Notes under the pieces: model-generated
Told to the model about the DNA's origin: nothing
The model's input: only the letters and a program-made list of their open reading frames with translations
The model's database searches: none
Position numbers and translations under genes: made by a program
Source of the DNA: Actinospica sp035552695
Lineage (GTDB): Bacteria; Actinomycetota; Actinomycetes; Streptomycetales; Catenulisporaceae
DNA length: 64,000 nucleotides
Direction: 5' to 3'
Assembly (NCBI RefSeq): GCF_035552695.1
Contig: NZ_DASZKT010000258.1
Coordinates: 1-64,000 of the forward strand
Part shown: piece after piece, positions 16,242-24,499 of the stretch
Layout: each line of letters opens with the position of its first letter
Position numbering within the stretch: the stretch's first letter is position 1

Positions 16242-17566
16242 GAATCAGCCTGCTTCTTCTGGAGGCAGGCCGTCTGAGCGGTGTTGAGAGCGCTGGTGGC
16301 GTTGGTTCCGGAGAGGCCGGCCTGCAGGGCGGTGGCCAGCATGGTGCCGCAGTCGTCGACCCACTGCTGCGGCGGGTCGGTGATCGCGGTGTTCAGGCCG
16401 GAGACGACCTGCGACACCCACGGGTTCTCGGTCAGGTACGAGCTCATCGCCGACTGGGTCAGCGCCTGCGCGGTGACCGGCAGGTAGCCGGTGCCGGCGG
16501 ACCACACGGCCTGCTCGGCCGGGCTGGCCACGAACTGCAGGAACTCCCAGGCGGCGGCCTGCTGCTGCGCGGTGGCCGAGCTGAACACGAAGAAGTTGCC
16601 GCCGGCCATCATGTCGGTCTGCGGGACCGCGGTCGTGGTCAGCTTGAACTTGCCGCCGACGGCCTGGTTCTCGTAGTAGTAGCCGGCCGAGGACGAGATG
16701 TCGGCCAGGCCCTTCTGCCCGCCGAGCGCGGTCTCGCCCGGGTAGTTGGTGCCGGTGGCCAGCGCGCCCTTGGACTTCAGGTTCTGCAGGTACTGCAGGG
16801 CCTTGACCATCGCGGACGAGGTGAACTGCGGCGAGCCGTCGGAGCCGTACGCCGCGGTGCCGTCGGACGCGGCGAGCTCCTCGAGCCACTCCTCGCCCGA
16901 GGTCTGCGCGCTCGGGTCGATGGTGATGCCGGTGACGCCGTTCTTGGACGCGGCCTCGAGGTCGGTGGCGAAGGTGTTCCAGTCGGTGGCCGCGGTCAGC
17001 CCGCCCGCCGAGAGCATGCTCGAGTTGTAGAAGACGACCTGCAGGCTCTTGCCGATCGGCCACATCGCGAGGGTGCCGTCCGGCAGGTAGAGGTCCTTCT
17101 GCACGCCGGTGTAGAAGGTGGAAAGCTCGGCCGGGCTCTTGGTGCCGGCCAGTGTGCTGATCGGCACGAGCTTGCCGCTCAGCTCCAGCTGGTCCACGAA
17201 GCTCTCGTAGCCCTGGCCGACGGTCGGCTGCCGGCCCGCCGCCACCTCTGCCTTGAGCTTGGTCTCCAGCGTGCCGTAGTTGGCCTCGGGCACCGACTTC
17301 ACGGTGATGTTCGGGTTCTTCGCCTCGAACGCCGAGATCTCCTTGCTGAACGTCTTGCCCAGCGAACTGGTCGCGGTGTACGCGTCGGCGATCGTGATGG
17401 TGACCGGCCCGGTGACCGTCGGCAGCGGCGAACTGCTCGTGGTGCTGGCAGCTCCGGTGGTTCCGCCGCCGGCACACGCGGACGCGGCGAGGCCGAGCGC
17501 CGCTATCAGGGCTGCCCCGGCGGCCCGGCGCGACCGGGTCCCGGGAACGTTGGCACGGATTCGCAT
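16238..17566 (-). CDS. Sugar ABC importer substrate-binding lipoprotein (family 1)
   Basis: A 442-residue lipoprotein. The signal peptide MRIRANVPGTRSRRAAGAAL is followed by LAASAC as the lipobox. The mature part begins after a Thr/Ser linker with PVTITIADAYTATSSLGKTF and contains the family 1 binding-protein pattern (WNTFATDLEAASKNGVTGIT, AAAWEFLQFVASPAEQAVW). It captures a sugar outside the membrane and delivers it to the two permeases. AAGGAG lies about 12 bases before the ATG at 17566. It sits between the two permease genes rather than in front of them, an uncommon order. Confidence 0.92.
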   Translation of the reverse strand: MRIRANVPGTRSRRAAGAALIAALGLAASACAGGGTTGAASTTSSSPLPTVTGPVTITIADAYTATSSLGKTFSKEISAFEAKNPNITVKSVPEANYGTLETKLKAEVAAGRQPTVGQGYESFVDQLELSGKLVPISTLAGTKSPAELSTFYTGVQKDLYLPDGTLAMWPIGKSLQVVFYNSSMLSAGGLTAATDWNTFATDLEAASKNGVTGITIDPSAQTSGEEWLEELAASDGTAAYGSDGSPQFTSSAMVKALQYLQNLKSKGALATGTNYPGETALGGQKGLADISSSAGYYYENQAVGGKFKLTTTAVPQTDMMAGGNFFVFSSATAQQQAAAWEFLQFVASPAEQAVWSAGTGYLPVTAQALTQSAMSSYLTENPWVSQVVSGLNTAITDPPQQWVDDCGTMLATALQAGLSGTNATSALNTAQTACLQKKQADS

Positions 17567-17640
17567 GATGCGCGAATTCTCCTTCTGCATGGATGCGGGT
17601 ATTGGCATGCTGCTGGGTGCGCGGTGGGCTCGGCGCCGGG

Positions 17641-18612
17641 TCACGAGGTGAGCCCGCCGCCCCCGACGGCGGTGCGCCGCCGGACGAGTGTGAACAGGAT
17701 CGTGATCAGGAACAGCACCACGGCGAGGGCGGCGCCGTAGCCGGTGTCGCCGAGCACGATCCCCTCCTTGTAGACCAGGAAGCTCAGCGTCGTGGTGGCG
17801 TTGTTCGGGCCGCCGCCGCTGGTCAGCTGGTAGAACTGGGTGAAGGCCTGGAGCGAGGTGATCGACGTGATCACCACGATGAACGTGGTCACCGGACGCA
17901 GCTGCGGCCAGGTGACGTACCAGAACTCGCGCCAGGGCCCGCAGCCGTCGACCCGGGCCGCCTCGCCGGTCTCCTCGGAGATGACGGCCAGGCCGCCGAG
18001 GAAGACCAGGGTCGTGAAGCCGACCTCGTGCCAGACGCTGAACAGGATCACCGAGGGCATCGCCGTGCTCTGCGCCTGGGTCCACTGCGAGGTGGGCAGG
18101 TGCAGCAGGTGCAGCACGTAGTTGGCGAGGCCGAACTGCGGCTCGAAGATCCAGTTCCAGATGATCGAGGTGGCGATCAGCGGCGTGGCGTGCGGGAGGT
18201 AGACCATGACCCGGGCCGCGCCCATCGCCTTGCCGCCGCGCATCAGCAGCAGCGCCAGGCCGAGGGAGATCGCGGTGCCGAGGACGATCATGCCGAGGGT
18301 GAAGTAGAGCGAGTTGAACAGGGTCTGCGCGAAGGTCGGGTCCACGTTGGTGAACAGGTCCCGGTAGTTGCCCAGGCCCTTGTACGTGGACAGCGCAGGG
18401 TTGAGCACGTTCCAGTGCCAGAGCGAGACGTAGAACGTGTAGAAGGTCGGGACGATCACGAATCCCGCGAAGATCAGGACCGCGGGGGCGGAGTACAGCC
18501 AGCCCATCGGGGTGTTCCGGAAGTCCCGCGTGCTGCGGCCCGGCCGGGGGCGGCGCGGCGGCGGGGCCGTGCTCTGCGATACCCCGGCGGGCGGGGCTAC
18601 TGTCTCTGCCAC
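17641..18612 (-). CDS. Carbohydrate ABC transporter permease, MalF type
   Basis: A 323-residue permease with a Pro/Arg-rich cytoplasmic N-terminus (PPPRRPRPGRST), six membrane spans starting at GWLYSAPAVLIFAGFVIVPT, and an EAA loop EETGEAARVDGCGPWREFWY. It is the first gene of the importer operon, starting at a GTG (18612). No ATPase gene is nearby; in Streptomyces a shared MsiK ATPase serves many such importers, and the same is likely here. No LacI/GntR regulator is adjacent, so its inducer is unknown. Confidence 0.92.
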   Translation of the reverse strand: MAETVAPPAGVSQSTAPPPRRPRPGRSTRDFRNTPMGWLYSAPAVLIFAGFVIVPTFYTFYVSLWHWNVLNPALSTYKGLGNYRDLFTNVDPTFAQTLFNSLYFTLGMIVLGTAISLGLALLLMRGGKAMGAARVMVYLPHATPLIATSIIWNWIFEPQFGLANYVLHLLHLPTSQWTQAQSTAMPSVILFSVWHEVGFTTLVFLGGLAVISEETGEAARVDGCGPWREFWYVTWPQLRPVTTFIVVITSITSLQAFTQFYQLTSGGGPNNATTTLSFLVYKEGIVLGDTGYGAALAVVLFLITILFTLVRRRTAVGGGGLTS

Positions 18613-18772
18613 GCCATGCAGTGAATCTGGGCCACGTTACAAGACGGCTAACAGCTGAAGAACAATCGGGCAACGGTCTTGAGAAATTCGGCGGGATCTG
18701 AAAGCCTGTAATGTTTGGCAGTCGTACAGCACAGCGGCCGTTTCAGGAGCCTGACGATCTTCCGCCGCCCGC

Positions 18773-19738
18773 TCAGCACCCGTATCCGGCCAGCGCCGCG
18801 GCGGCCGTGCCCTGGACCGCGGCCGCGAAGCCGGTCGGACCGACCACCCTCACGTTCTCGCCGAGGCGCAGCACCAGCCGGCGGATCCGGTCCTGGTCCG
18901 GCGCGCGCAGCGCGACGCGCAGGCCGCCGTTCGGCAGCTCCTGCACGGATTCGCAGGGGTAGTACTCCGGGACCCAGCGGGTGTTCGGGGCGAGTTCGAG
19001 TTCGATGAGCGGGTCATGCGAGTCCACGCGCAGCGCCGTGTTCTCGGCCTCGGGGGCGTTCAGCACGTTCTCCGGCACGTTCGCCGGCTCGTCGAGCACG
19101 TCGATGCGCACGACGCGGTCGAGCCGGAACATCCGCCGCCCCTGCGAGGAGCGGCACCACGCGTCGAGGTACGCGCGCCCGGTGAGCATCGAGATCCTTA
19201 TCGGGTCCACGGTCCGCTCGGTCACCTCGTCGCGTGAGGGCACGTAGTAGCGCAACCGCAGGGCCCTGCCCTCGGCCTGCGCGCGCGAGACCACGTCGAG
19301 CACGACGTCGCGCGCCTCGAAGGCCACCGAAAGGCGCTCGGCCGTGCCCGCCGCCGCGACGCCGACCGCCGCCTCCAGCTTGCCCAGCGCGCGCTCCAGC
19401 GCGTCCCGGTCGGCGGTCAGCCCCGGCACCTGCGCGAGGCCCCGCAGCGCCACCAGCAGCGCCACCGCCTCGCGCGTGGACAGCCGCAGCGGCCGGGTGA
19501 TCTGCTCGACGACGTTGTCCAGGTGGATCGCGCCGCCCTCGCCGACGTGCGGTTCCATCAGGTCGTCCGCGAAGCCGCCGGGCGTGCCGCAGAACCACAG
19601 GACATTGAGATCCTTGGCGATCTGCTTCTGGCTCACCCCGAACTCGTCGGCGACCTGCGCCACCGTGACCCCGGGATGGCTGCGCAGGTAGGGGACGAGG
19701 TTGAGCAGCCGCTCCACTTGTTCGACCGCCGTGCTCAT
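18773..19738 (-). CDS. pafC: WYL-domain transcriptional regulator PafC
   Basis: A 321-residue protein with an N-terminal winged helix (VERLLNLVPYLRSHPGVTVA then VADEFGVSQKQIAKDLNVLW) and a C-terminal WYL domain with RYYVPSRDEVTERTVDPIRI and the following GRAYLDAWCRSSQGRRMFRL. PafB and PafC form a heterodimer that activates DNA-damage genes independently of LexA in mycobacteria, probably sensing single-stranded DNA through WYL. Its ATG overlaps the pafB stop as ATGA (start 19738), so the pair is co-translated. Confidence 0.93.
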   Translation of the reverse strand: MSTAVEQVERLLNLVPYLRSHPGVTVAQVADEFGVSQKQIAKDLNVLWFCGTPGGFADDLMEPHVGEGGAIHLDNVVEQITRPLRLSTREAVALLVALRGLAQVPGLTADRDALERALGKLEAAVGVAAAGTAERLSVAFEARDVVLDVVSRAQAEGRALRLRYYVPSRDEVTERTVDPIRISMLTGRAYLDAWCRSSQGRRMFRLDRVVRIDVLDEPANVPENVLNAPEAENTALRVDSHDPLIELELAPNTRWVPEYYPCESVQELPNGGLRVALRAPDQDRIRRLVLRLGENVRVVGPTGFAAAVQGTAAAALAGYGC

Positions 19739-20766
19739 GACGCCGCCTCCCATTCCGCCCGCAGTTCCTCCAGGTCCTGGTCCGCCACCGCGGCGCCCGC
19801 GCCGTCCGGCTCGACCTGGGCGAGCGAGCGGAGGTTGCGGATCACCGCCTCCCGCAGCTTCGGCGGCTCCAGCACGATCACGTCAGCGCCGAACTCGGCG
19901 ACATAGCCCTCGACGCCGTCCCGGTAGGACAGGACGAGCACGTCCCAGCCGTCGTCGCCCTCCTCGATCGCGCTCGCGCTGCGCCGCAGCGGGAAGCAGG
20001 TGCCCTTGCGCACCCGGATCGTGGCCGTGCCGAGGTCGCCCTCCGGCCGCAGCGCGAAGGCCGCCACCCGGGAGCGCACGTCCAGCTGATCGGGCATCGG
20101 GTGCACCGGAGCGCGGCCGGTGAGCATCACCGGGCCGGCGATCCGGTCGAGCCGGAAGATCCGCTCATCGTCGCGGCCGAGGTCGAAACCGGCCATGTAC
20201 CAGCGGCCGCGCCAGGAGTCGATCGTCCACGGCTCCACCTCGCGCGAGCGCACCTCGCCGTCGCCGCGCCGGTACGAGAAACGCACCACCTGCCGCTCGT
20301 ACACCGCCTCGAGCAGCGGCTCGAACGCCGGGGCCTCGGCGCGCACCCGCGGCTCGATGCCGACCGGCGAGGCCGGGCCGATCTCCACGCCCGCCGCCTT
20401 CAGCTTGAGCAGCGCGGACGAGGCGGCCTGCGCCATCGTCGCCTGCTGCCAGAACCGCGCGGCCTGGCCGAGCGCCTGCGCCTCGTCCTGCTGCAGGCTC
20501 AATTCGGGCAGCGCGTACTCCCCCGGCGCGATCCGGTAGCCCACCTCGTCGTCGAAGTACGCGTCGGCCGAACCCACCTCCAGCGGGATGCCGAGCTCGC
20601 GCAACTCCTCCTTGTCCCGCTCGAACATCCGCTCGAAGGCCTCGTTCGAGGGACAGTTCCGATATGGCTCGAGTACTCGCCGCAGCCTGTCCTTGGTCAC
20701 GAAGGTCCGCGAAGCCAGCAGGCAGATCACGAGGTTGACCAGGCGTTCGGACTTACTCGCCGCCAT
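19735..20766 (-). CDS. pafB: WYL-domain transcriptional regulator PafB
   Basis: A 343-residue regulator. The N-terminus MAASKSERLVNLVICLLASR and DRLRRVLEPYRNCPSNEAFE form the winged helix; the WYL domain has SYRRGDGEVRSREVEPWTID followed by WRGRWYMAGFDLGRDDERIF. It partners PafC. GGAGGG precedes the ATG by about 13 bases. The pair lies apart from pafA, with DUF3866, an FKBP, the Clp-N regulator and another FKBP in between. Confidence 0.93.
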   Translation of the reverse strand: MAASKSERLVNLVICLLASRTFVTKDRLRRVLEPYRNCPSNEAFERMFERDKEELRELGIPLEVGSADAYFDDEVGYRIAPGEYALPELSLQQDEAQALGQAARFWQQATMAQAASSALLKLKAAGVEIGPASPVGIEPRVRAEAPAFEPLLEAVYERQVVRFSYRRGDGEVRSREVEPWTIDSWRGRWYMAGFDLGRDDERIFRLDRIAGPVMLTGRAPVHPMPDQLDVRSRVAAFALRPEGDLGTATIRVRKGTCFPLRRSASAIEEGDDGWDVLVLSYRDGVEGYVAEFGADVIVLEPPKLREAVIRNLRSLAQVEPDGAGAAVADQDLEELRAEWEAAS

Positions 20767-20845
20767 GATGCCGCCTTCCCTCCGCGTCCCGTTTCTGTTC
20801 GTCCGACGCTACCTGTTTTCCGGCCGGTTTCGCACGGACTTGCGC

Positions 20846-20851
20846 TACCGT
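20846..20851 (+). promoter_or_regulatory. -10 box of a probable leaderless DUF3866 promoter
   Basis: TACCGT is followed by seven bases and then the GTG at 20859. The position matches a leaderless start; the -35 region (around 20823-20828) is poor. Confidence 0.35.
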
Positions 20852-20858
20852 GGGCCGC

Positions 20859-21929
20859 GTGATCGCTTGGCGCGAGGGACACGTGACGGCGCTCGGACGC
20901 TCGTGGCCGGGAGCGCGCGAGCTGACCGCCCGGGTCGACGACGCTGACCTGCGGGTTCTCGCGTACCCACAGCTCGTCGGGGAGCCCCGCGTCGGCGACC
21001 GGATCCTACTCAACGTGAACGCGCAGGCCATGGGCCTCGGCACCGGCGGCTACGCGCTGGCCGTCGCCCTCCCGGACCGGCTGCCGCAGGACCCGCCGCC
21101 GGGCCCCGGCCACCTCGTGAAGGCGCGCTACACCCCGCTGCAACCGATCGTCCTCGGCGCCGACGAGCAGGACTCGGCGCACCACGATCTGATGAAAGAT
21201 GCCGACTCCCTCGACGGCATGCCCGTCGTCTCCGCCGACCTGCACTCCGCCGTCCCCGCGATCTGCGCGGCGATCCGGCACGACCGCCCCGCGACGCGCA
21301 TCGCCTACGTGATGAGCGACGGCGGCGCACTCCCCCTCTGGTTCTCCCGCACCGTCGCGGGACTGCGGGAGGCCGAGTGGCTGTGCGGCTCGGTGACCGT
21401 CGGCCAAGCGTTCGGCGGCGACCTCGAGGCCGTCACCGTGCACACCGGCCTGCTCGCTGCGAAGCTGATCCTCGGCGCCGAGGTCGCGATCGTGAGCCAG
21501 GGCCCCGGAAACCTGGGCACGGGCACGAAGTGGGGCTTCTCCGGAGTCGCCTGCGGCGAGGCGGTGAACGCCGCCGGAGTGCTCGGCGGACGGGCGATCG
21601 GCGTGCTGCGGGTCTCCGAGGCGGACGCCCGCGACCGTCATCGAGGCCTGAGCCACCACAGCCTGACGGCGTACGGCCGGGTGGCCCTCGCGCCGGCCGA
21701 ACTCGCCCTCCCGGATGAACCCGGAGCATTCTGGGACGGTGTACGCGCCCAAGCCGCGACCCTTGACGGGCGGCACACGCTGCGCACCGTGCCCTGCACC
21801 GGCCTGGACGAAGCACTCGCCGCGAGCCCCGTCGCGCTGTCCACCATGGGCCGCGGCCTCAAGGAGGACCGCGCCGGCTTCCTCGCCGCCGCCTGCGCCG
21901 GTCGGCTCGCTGTGACCACAGCGGCGTAG
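20859..21929 (+). CDS. DUF3866 family protein
   Basis: About 356 residues, starting VIAWREGHVTALGRSWPGA. It matches the actinobacterial DUF3866 family next to pafB: LVKARYTPLQPIVLGADEQD, the SDGGALPLWFS motif and the QGPGNLGTGTKWGFSG glycine-rich segment. No function is established for the family. The start is 20859 or the in-frame GTG at 20850; no ribosome-binding site is visible, fitting a leaderless mRNA. It is divergent from pafB with overlapping upstream regions. Confidence 0.85.
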   Translation: MIAWREGHVTALGRSWPGARELTARVDDADLRVLAYPQLVGEPRVGDRILLNVNAQAMGLGTGGYALAVALPDRLPQDPPPGPGHLVKARYTPLQPIVLGADEQDSAHHDLMKDADSLDGMPVVSADLHSAVPAICAAIRHDRPATRIAYVMSDGGALPLWFSRTVAGLREAEWLCGSVTVGQAFGGDLEAVTVHTGLLAAKLILGAEVAIVSQGPGNLGTGTKWGFSGVACGEAVNAAGVLGGRAIGVLRVSEADARDRHRGLSHHSLTAYGRVALAPAELALPDEPGAFWDGVRAQAATLDGRHTLRTVPCTGLDEALAASPVALSTMGRGLKEDRAGFLAAACAGRLAVTTAA

Positions 21930-21975
21930 CCACGAGATAGGCTGGCCGCAACGCTTACGAGAGGATCACGGCAGC

Positions 21976-22356
21976 ATGTCTTTTCAGCTTGAGAAGCCCG
22001 AAGTGGACTTCCCCGAGGGCAACCCGCCGGCCGACCTGGAGATCGTCGAGATCTGGGAGGGCCAGGGCGAGGAGGCCAAGGCGGGCCAGCAGGTCTCCGT
22101 CCACTACGTCGGCGTCGCGTTCTCGACCGGCGAGGAGTTCGACGCCTCCTGGAACCGCGGCCAGGCCTTCCAGTTCCCGCTCGGCGGCGGCCGGGTCATC
22201 AAGGGCTGGGACCTCGGCGTGGCCGGCATGAAGGTCGGCGGCCGTCGCCGGCTGACCATCCCCGCCCACCTCGCCTACGGCAACCAGAGCCCCACCCCGG
22301 CCATCAAGCCGGGCGAGACCCTGATCTTCGTGGTCGACCTGCTGGGTGTGAAGTAG
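21976..22356 (+). CDS. FKBP-type peptidyl-prolyl isomerase, cytoplasmic
   Basis: A 126-residue single-domain FKBP. VSVHYVGVAFSTGEEFDASW is the substrate-pocket strand, GGGRVIKGWDLGVAGMKVGG the central loop, and RRRLTIPAHLAYGNQSPTPA the flap and conserved LAYG. There is no signal peptide, so it should catalyse prolyl isomerisation in the cytoplasm. FKBP genes are a regular part of the actinobacterial pafA neighbourhood. AGAGG lies upstream, and a perfect hairpin follows 37 bases after its stop. Confidence 0.95.
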   Translation: MSFQLEKPEVDFPEGNPPADLEIVEIWEGQGEEAKAGQQVSVHYVGVAFSTGEEFDASWNRGQAFQFPLGGGRVIKGWDLGVAGMKVGGRRRLTIPAHLAYGNQSPTPAIKPGETLIFVVDLLGVK

Positions 22357-22392
22357 GGCGATAGCAGGACCGGGCGACGCAACGCTCGCACC

Positions 22393-22430
22393 GTAGGGCC
22401 CCGACACGTGTGTCCGGGGCCCTACGATTT
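22393..22430 (+). terminator. Terminator after the FKBP gene
   Basis: An 11-bp perfect stem (22393-22403 with 22415-22425), extended by ACAC/GTGT inside with one bulged base, followed by GATTT. It lies downstream of the plus-strand FKBP gene. Confidence 0.8.
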
Positions 22431-22574
22431 CGGCGCGCCGAGAACGCGCTTGCGGATCAGCCTCGATGCGACCCCATCCTCGCCCTGTAAACGGCTGCGG
22501 ATCAGGCGGCTCCGGGCACGCCCGCGGTCGCCCGCGTCCAGCCCCTCCGGGGACTGATGCCCGGAACCCCGCAG

Positions 22575-22595
22575 CAGACAACCTGGGGTTGTCTG
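22575..22595. promoter_or_regulatory. Palindromic operator 1 of the Clp-N/HTH gene
   Basis: A perfect dyad CAGACAACC-TGG-GGTTGTCTG. Its right arm contains the putative -35 element TTGTCT (22589-22594). Its core is identical to operator 2. Confidence 0.65.
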
Positions 22596-22624
22596 GATCC
22601 GCCAGACAACCTAAGGTTGTCTCA
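22589..22624 (+). promoter_or_regulatory. Leaderless promoter of the Clp-N/HTH gene
   Basis: TTGTCT (22589-22594), 17 bases, then TAAGGT (22612-22617), with the ATG six bases further at 22624. Spacing and position predict transcription starting at or next to the start codon. Both promoter elements lie within the two palindromes, so a bound repressor would exclude RNA polymerase. Confidence 0.6.
22604..22622. promoter_or_regulatory. Palindromic operator 2 of the Clp-N/HTH gene
   Basis: A perfect dyad AGACAACC-TAA-GGTTGTCT whose centre is 28 bp from that of operator 1. It covers the -10 box and ends one base before the start codon. Confidence 0.65.
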
Positions 22625-23346
22625 TGGAGAACTCGCCGAGCCCCTTGAACGCTCTCATCGCCCAAGTCCTCGACGCACACCCGGGCGCCGATCCGCTCGC
22701 CCGCGTGGAGGCCGCCTGTCAGGCCGCCGCCGACCTCGACGAGGTCGCCGACCACCTGGTCGGCCACTTCGTCGACGAAGCCCGCGGCGCCGGCTTCACC
22801 TGGACGCAGATCGGTGAGCACATCGGCGTCACCAAGCAAGCCGCCCGGAAGCGGTTCGCCCCCCGAGACGTCCCGGACAAGATCTCCGACACCGCCGCCG
22901 CCAGGGGCGACGTCTTCGGCCGCTACACGGACCGCGCCAGACACGTCGTCGTACTCGCCCAGGAGAACGCCCGGCAGCACGGGCACCCCTTCATCAGCAC
23001 CGAGCACATCCTGCTGGGAATCTGCCAGGAAGACCGAGACATCGGCGCGGCGGCCATCAAGGCATGCGGCGTGCGCGTCACCGACCTCCAAGCCGCCATC
23101 ACCACCCGGCTCGCGCCCGCTTCCAGCCACCTCCAAGGACACATCCCCTTCGCCCAGGAAGGGAAGAAGACCCTTGAGCTGGCGGCTCGTGCGAGCCTGC
23201 TTCTGGGGCACGACCAGATCGGAACCGGGCATCTGCTGCTGGGACTGATCGAGGAGGGCACGGGTCTGGCCGCCCAGGTGCTCGCCGAGACGGGGGTCAC
23301 CGCGGAACGCGCCCAAGCGGAGATCGTCCGGCTGCTCAGCGCCTGA
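22624..23346 (+). CDS. HTH protein with tandem Clp N-terminal domains
   Basis: A 240-residue protein. Residues about 58-80 (FTWTQIGEHIGVTKQAARKR) form a helix-turn-helix. It is followed by two Clp-N repeats: YTDRARHVVVLAQENARQHG with HPFISTEHILLGICQED, and FAQEGKKTLELAARASLLLG with IGTGHLLLGLIEEG. Clp-N domains bind substrates or adaptors in ClpA/ClpC, but there is no ATPase domain here, so it is likely a regulator that reads protein-quality signals, or an adaptor. It probably represses itself through the two palindromes over its promoter. The start at 22624 is fixed by the promoter position. Confidence 0.85.
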   Translation: MENSPSPLNALIAQVLDAHPGADPLARVEAACQAAADLDEVADHLVGHFVDEARGAGFTWTQIGEHIGVTKQAARKRFAPRDVPDKISDTAAARGDVFGRYTDRARHVVVLAQENARQHGHPFISTEHILLGICQEDRDIGAAAIKACGVRVTDLQAAITTRLAPASSHLQGHIPFAQEGKKTLELAARASLLLGHDQIGTGHLLLGLIEEGTGLAAQVLAETGVTAERAQAEIVRLLSA

Positions 23347-23441
23347 AGCGCCGGCCCGACTCCAACCGTGCGGCGGCAGTAAGCCGTCGCACGCCGCCAA
23401 CACCAACCGAACCCAGCACGAACCAGGCGGCGCCTCATCGC

Positions 23442-23460
23442 CACAGTCGCGAAGCGGCGA
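23442..23460 (+). repeat. Short copy of a dispersed intergenic repeat core
   Basis: The 19 bases CACAGTCGCGAAGCGGCGA also occur at 53608-53626, and with one change in the copy ending at 53811. All copies lie in the gap between a plus gene and a convergent minus gene. Confidence 0.55.
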
Positions 23461-23488
23461 TTCCCCTCACGCGAATCAGGCCTCAGCC

Positions 23489-24478
23489 TCAGCTCAGCGC
23501 GTCCACGATGTCGACCACGAACACCAGCGTGTCGCCGCCGCGAATGCCTGCCGCGGGGACGCCCTTGCTGCCGTAGGCCGCGGCGGCGGGGATGACCAGC
23601 AGGACTCTGTCGCCGACGTGCCGGCCGGCGAGGCCGGTGTTCCAGCCGGAGATCACCGTGGTGCTGCCGAAGACGAAGCTGGTGATCTGCTTCTGGGCGA
23701 AGGACGAGTCGAACTGCTTGCCGGTGTTCCAGTCGACGCCGACGTACTGGACCATCAGGCGCTGGTCGGTCGCGATCCGGGCGCCGCTGCCGGGGATGAG
23801 CACCTTCGAGGTGGCGGTGGTCGGGGCGGCGGTGCCGGTGGGGATGGTGACGGTGGGGGCGGCGGCGCCGGGGTTGCCGGAGACCTTGGGCAGGCCGGCG
23901 TCGGTCTGGGCCGCCATGGTGCCGGTGATGTCGGCGGTGCCGGGGTAGGCGCCGACGACGTCGAGGACGTAGATGAGGTCGTCCTTGCCGGTGATGCCGT
24001 AGGCGGTGGCGCCGTTGGCACCGAAGGCGCCGGAGGGCGGCGTGACGATCTCGACGCGGCTGCCGATCGTCACGTGCGGGAGCACCTGGTTCCAGGACGT
24101 GAGCGAGGTGGAGGAGCCGAGGACGAACTCCTGCGTCTTGTTCGGGGTCTTGTCGGTGCTGTACGTGCTGCCGATCAGCTTCGCGCCGGTCCAGTCCATC
24201 AGCGTGTAGTTGACGACCACGGCGTCGCCGTTCGCGAGCTGGGCACCGTTGCCCTGCATCAGGACGCTGGAGACCACGCTCGTCGGAGCGGTCACGCCGT
24301 GCGGGATCGTTATCGCGGCCTGCTCCCCCACCGCGCCCGAGACCGTCGGCAGGTCCTGCGGGGTCGAGCCGCCACCGCAGCCTGCCAGCAACCCGCCCAC
24401 GCCCGCGACCGCGAGGAACGCGGCGAGCAGGCGGGCGAGACGGCGTCGTGGACTCACTCCGGGTAGCTGCACGCGCAC
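23489..24478 (-). CDS. Lipoprotein with two FKBP domains
   Basis: A 329-residue exported peptidyl-prolyl isomerase. The N-terminus is a lipoprotein signal (basic RRRLARLLAAF, hydrophobic, lipobox LLAGC, then a GGG linker). Two FKBP-like domains follow. The first (about 70-180) has ANGDAVVVNYTLMDWTGAKL and PHVTIGSRVEIVTPPSGAFG; the second (about 215-329) has TDQRLMVQYVGVDWNTGKQF and GRHVGDRVLLVIPAAAAYGS. The second keeps the usual AYG and FVVDIVDAL ending; the first is more divergent and may be inactive. It likely helps folding of secreted proteins. The GTG start is 115 bases from the pafA start, in the same direction, 21 bases beyond the pafA stop. Confidence 0.9.
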   Translation of the reverse strand: MRVQLPGVSPRRRLARLLAAFLAVAGVGGLLAGCGGGSTPQDLPTVSGAVGEQAAITIPHGVTAPTSVVSSVLMQGNGAQLANGDAVVVNYTLMDWTGAKLIGSTYSTDKTPNKTQEFVLGSSTSLTSWNQVLPHVTIGSRVEIVTPPSGAFGANGATAYGITGKDDLIYVLDVVGAYPGTADITGTMAAQTDAGLPKVSGNPGAAAPTVTIPTGTAAPTTATSKVLIPGSGARIATDQRLMVQYVGVDWNTGKQFDSSFAQKQITSFVFGSTTVISGWNTGLAGRHVGDRVLLVIPAAAAYGSKGVPAAGIRGGDTLVFVVDIVDALS

Positions 24479-24499
24479 AGACTACCGGGAGCCACGCGG

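Noticed and set aside
16178..17740. A 520-codon plus-strand frame opposite the sugar-binding protein
   Set aside because: Gly/Arg/Val-rich shadow frame; the minus-strand lipoprotein has a signal peptide, lipobox and family motifs.
16238..18673. The binding protein read as one 811-residue fusion
   Set aside because: The in-frame extension upstream of 17566 lies over the MalF-type gene in another frame. AAGGAG plus a signal peptide fix the start at 17566.
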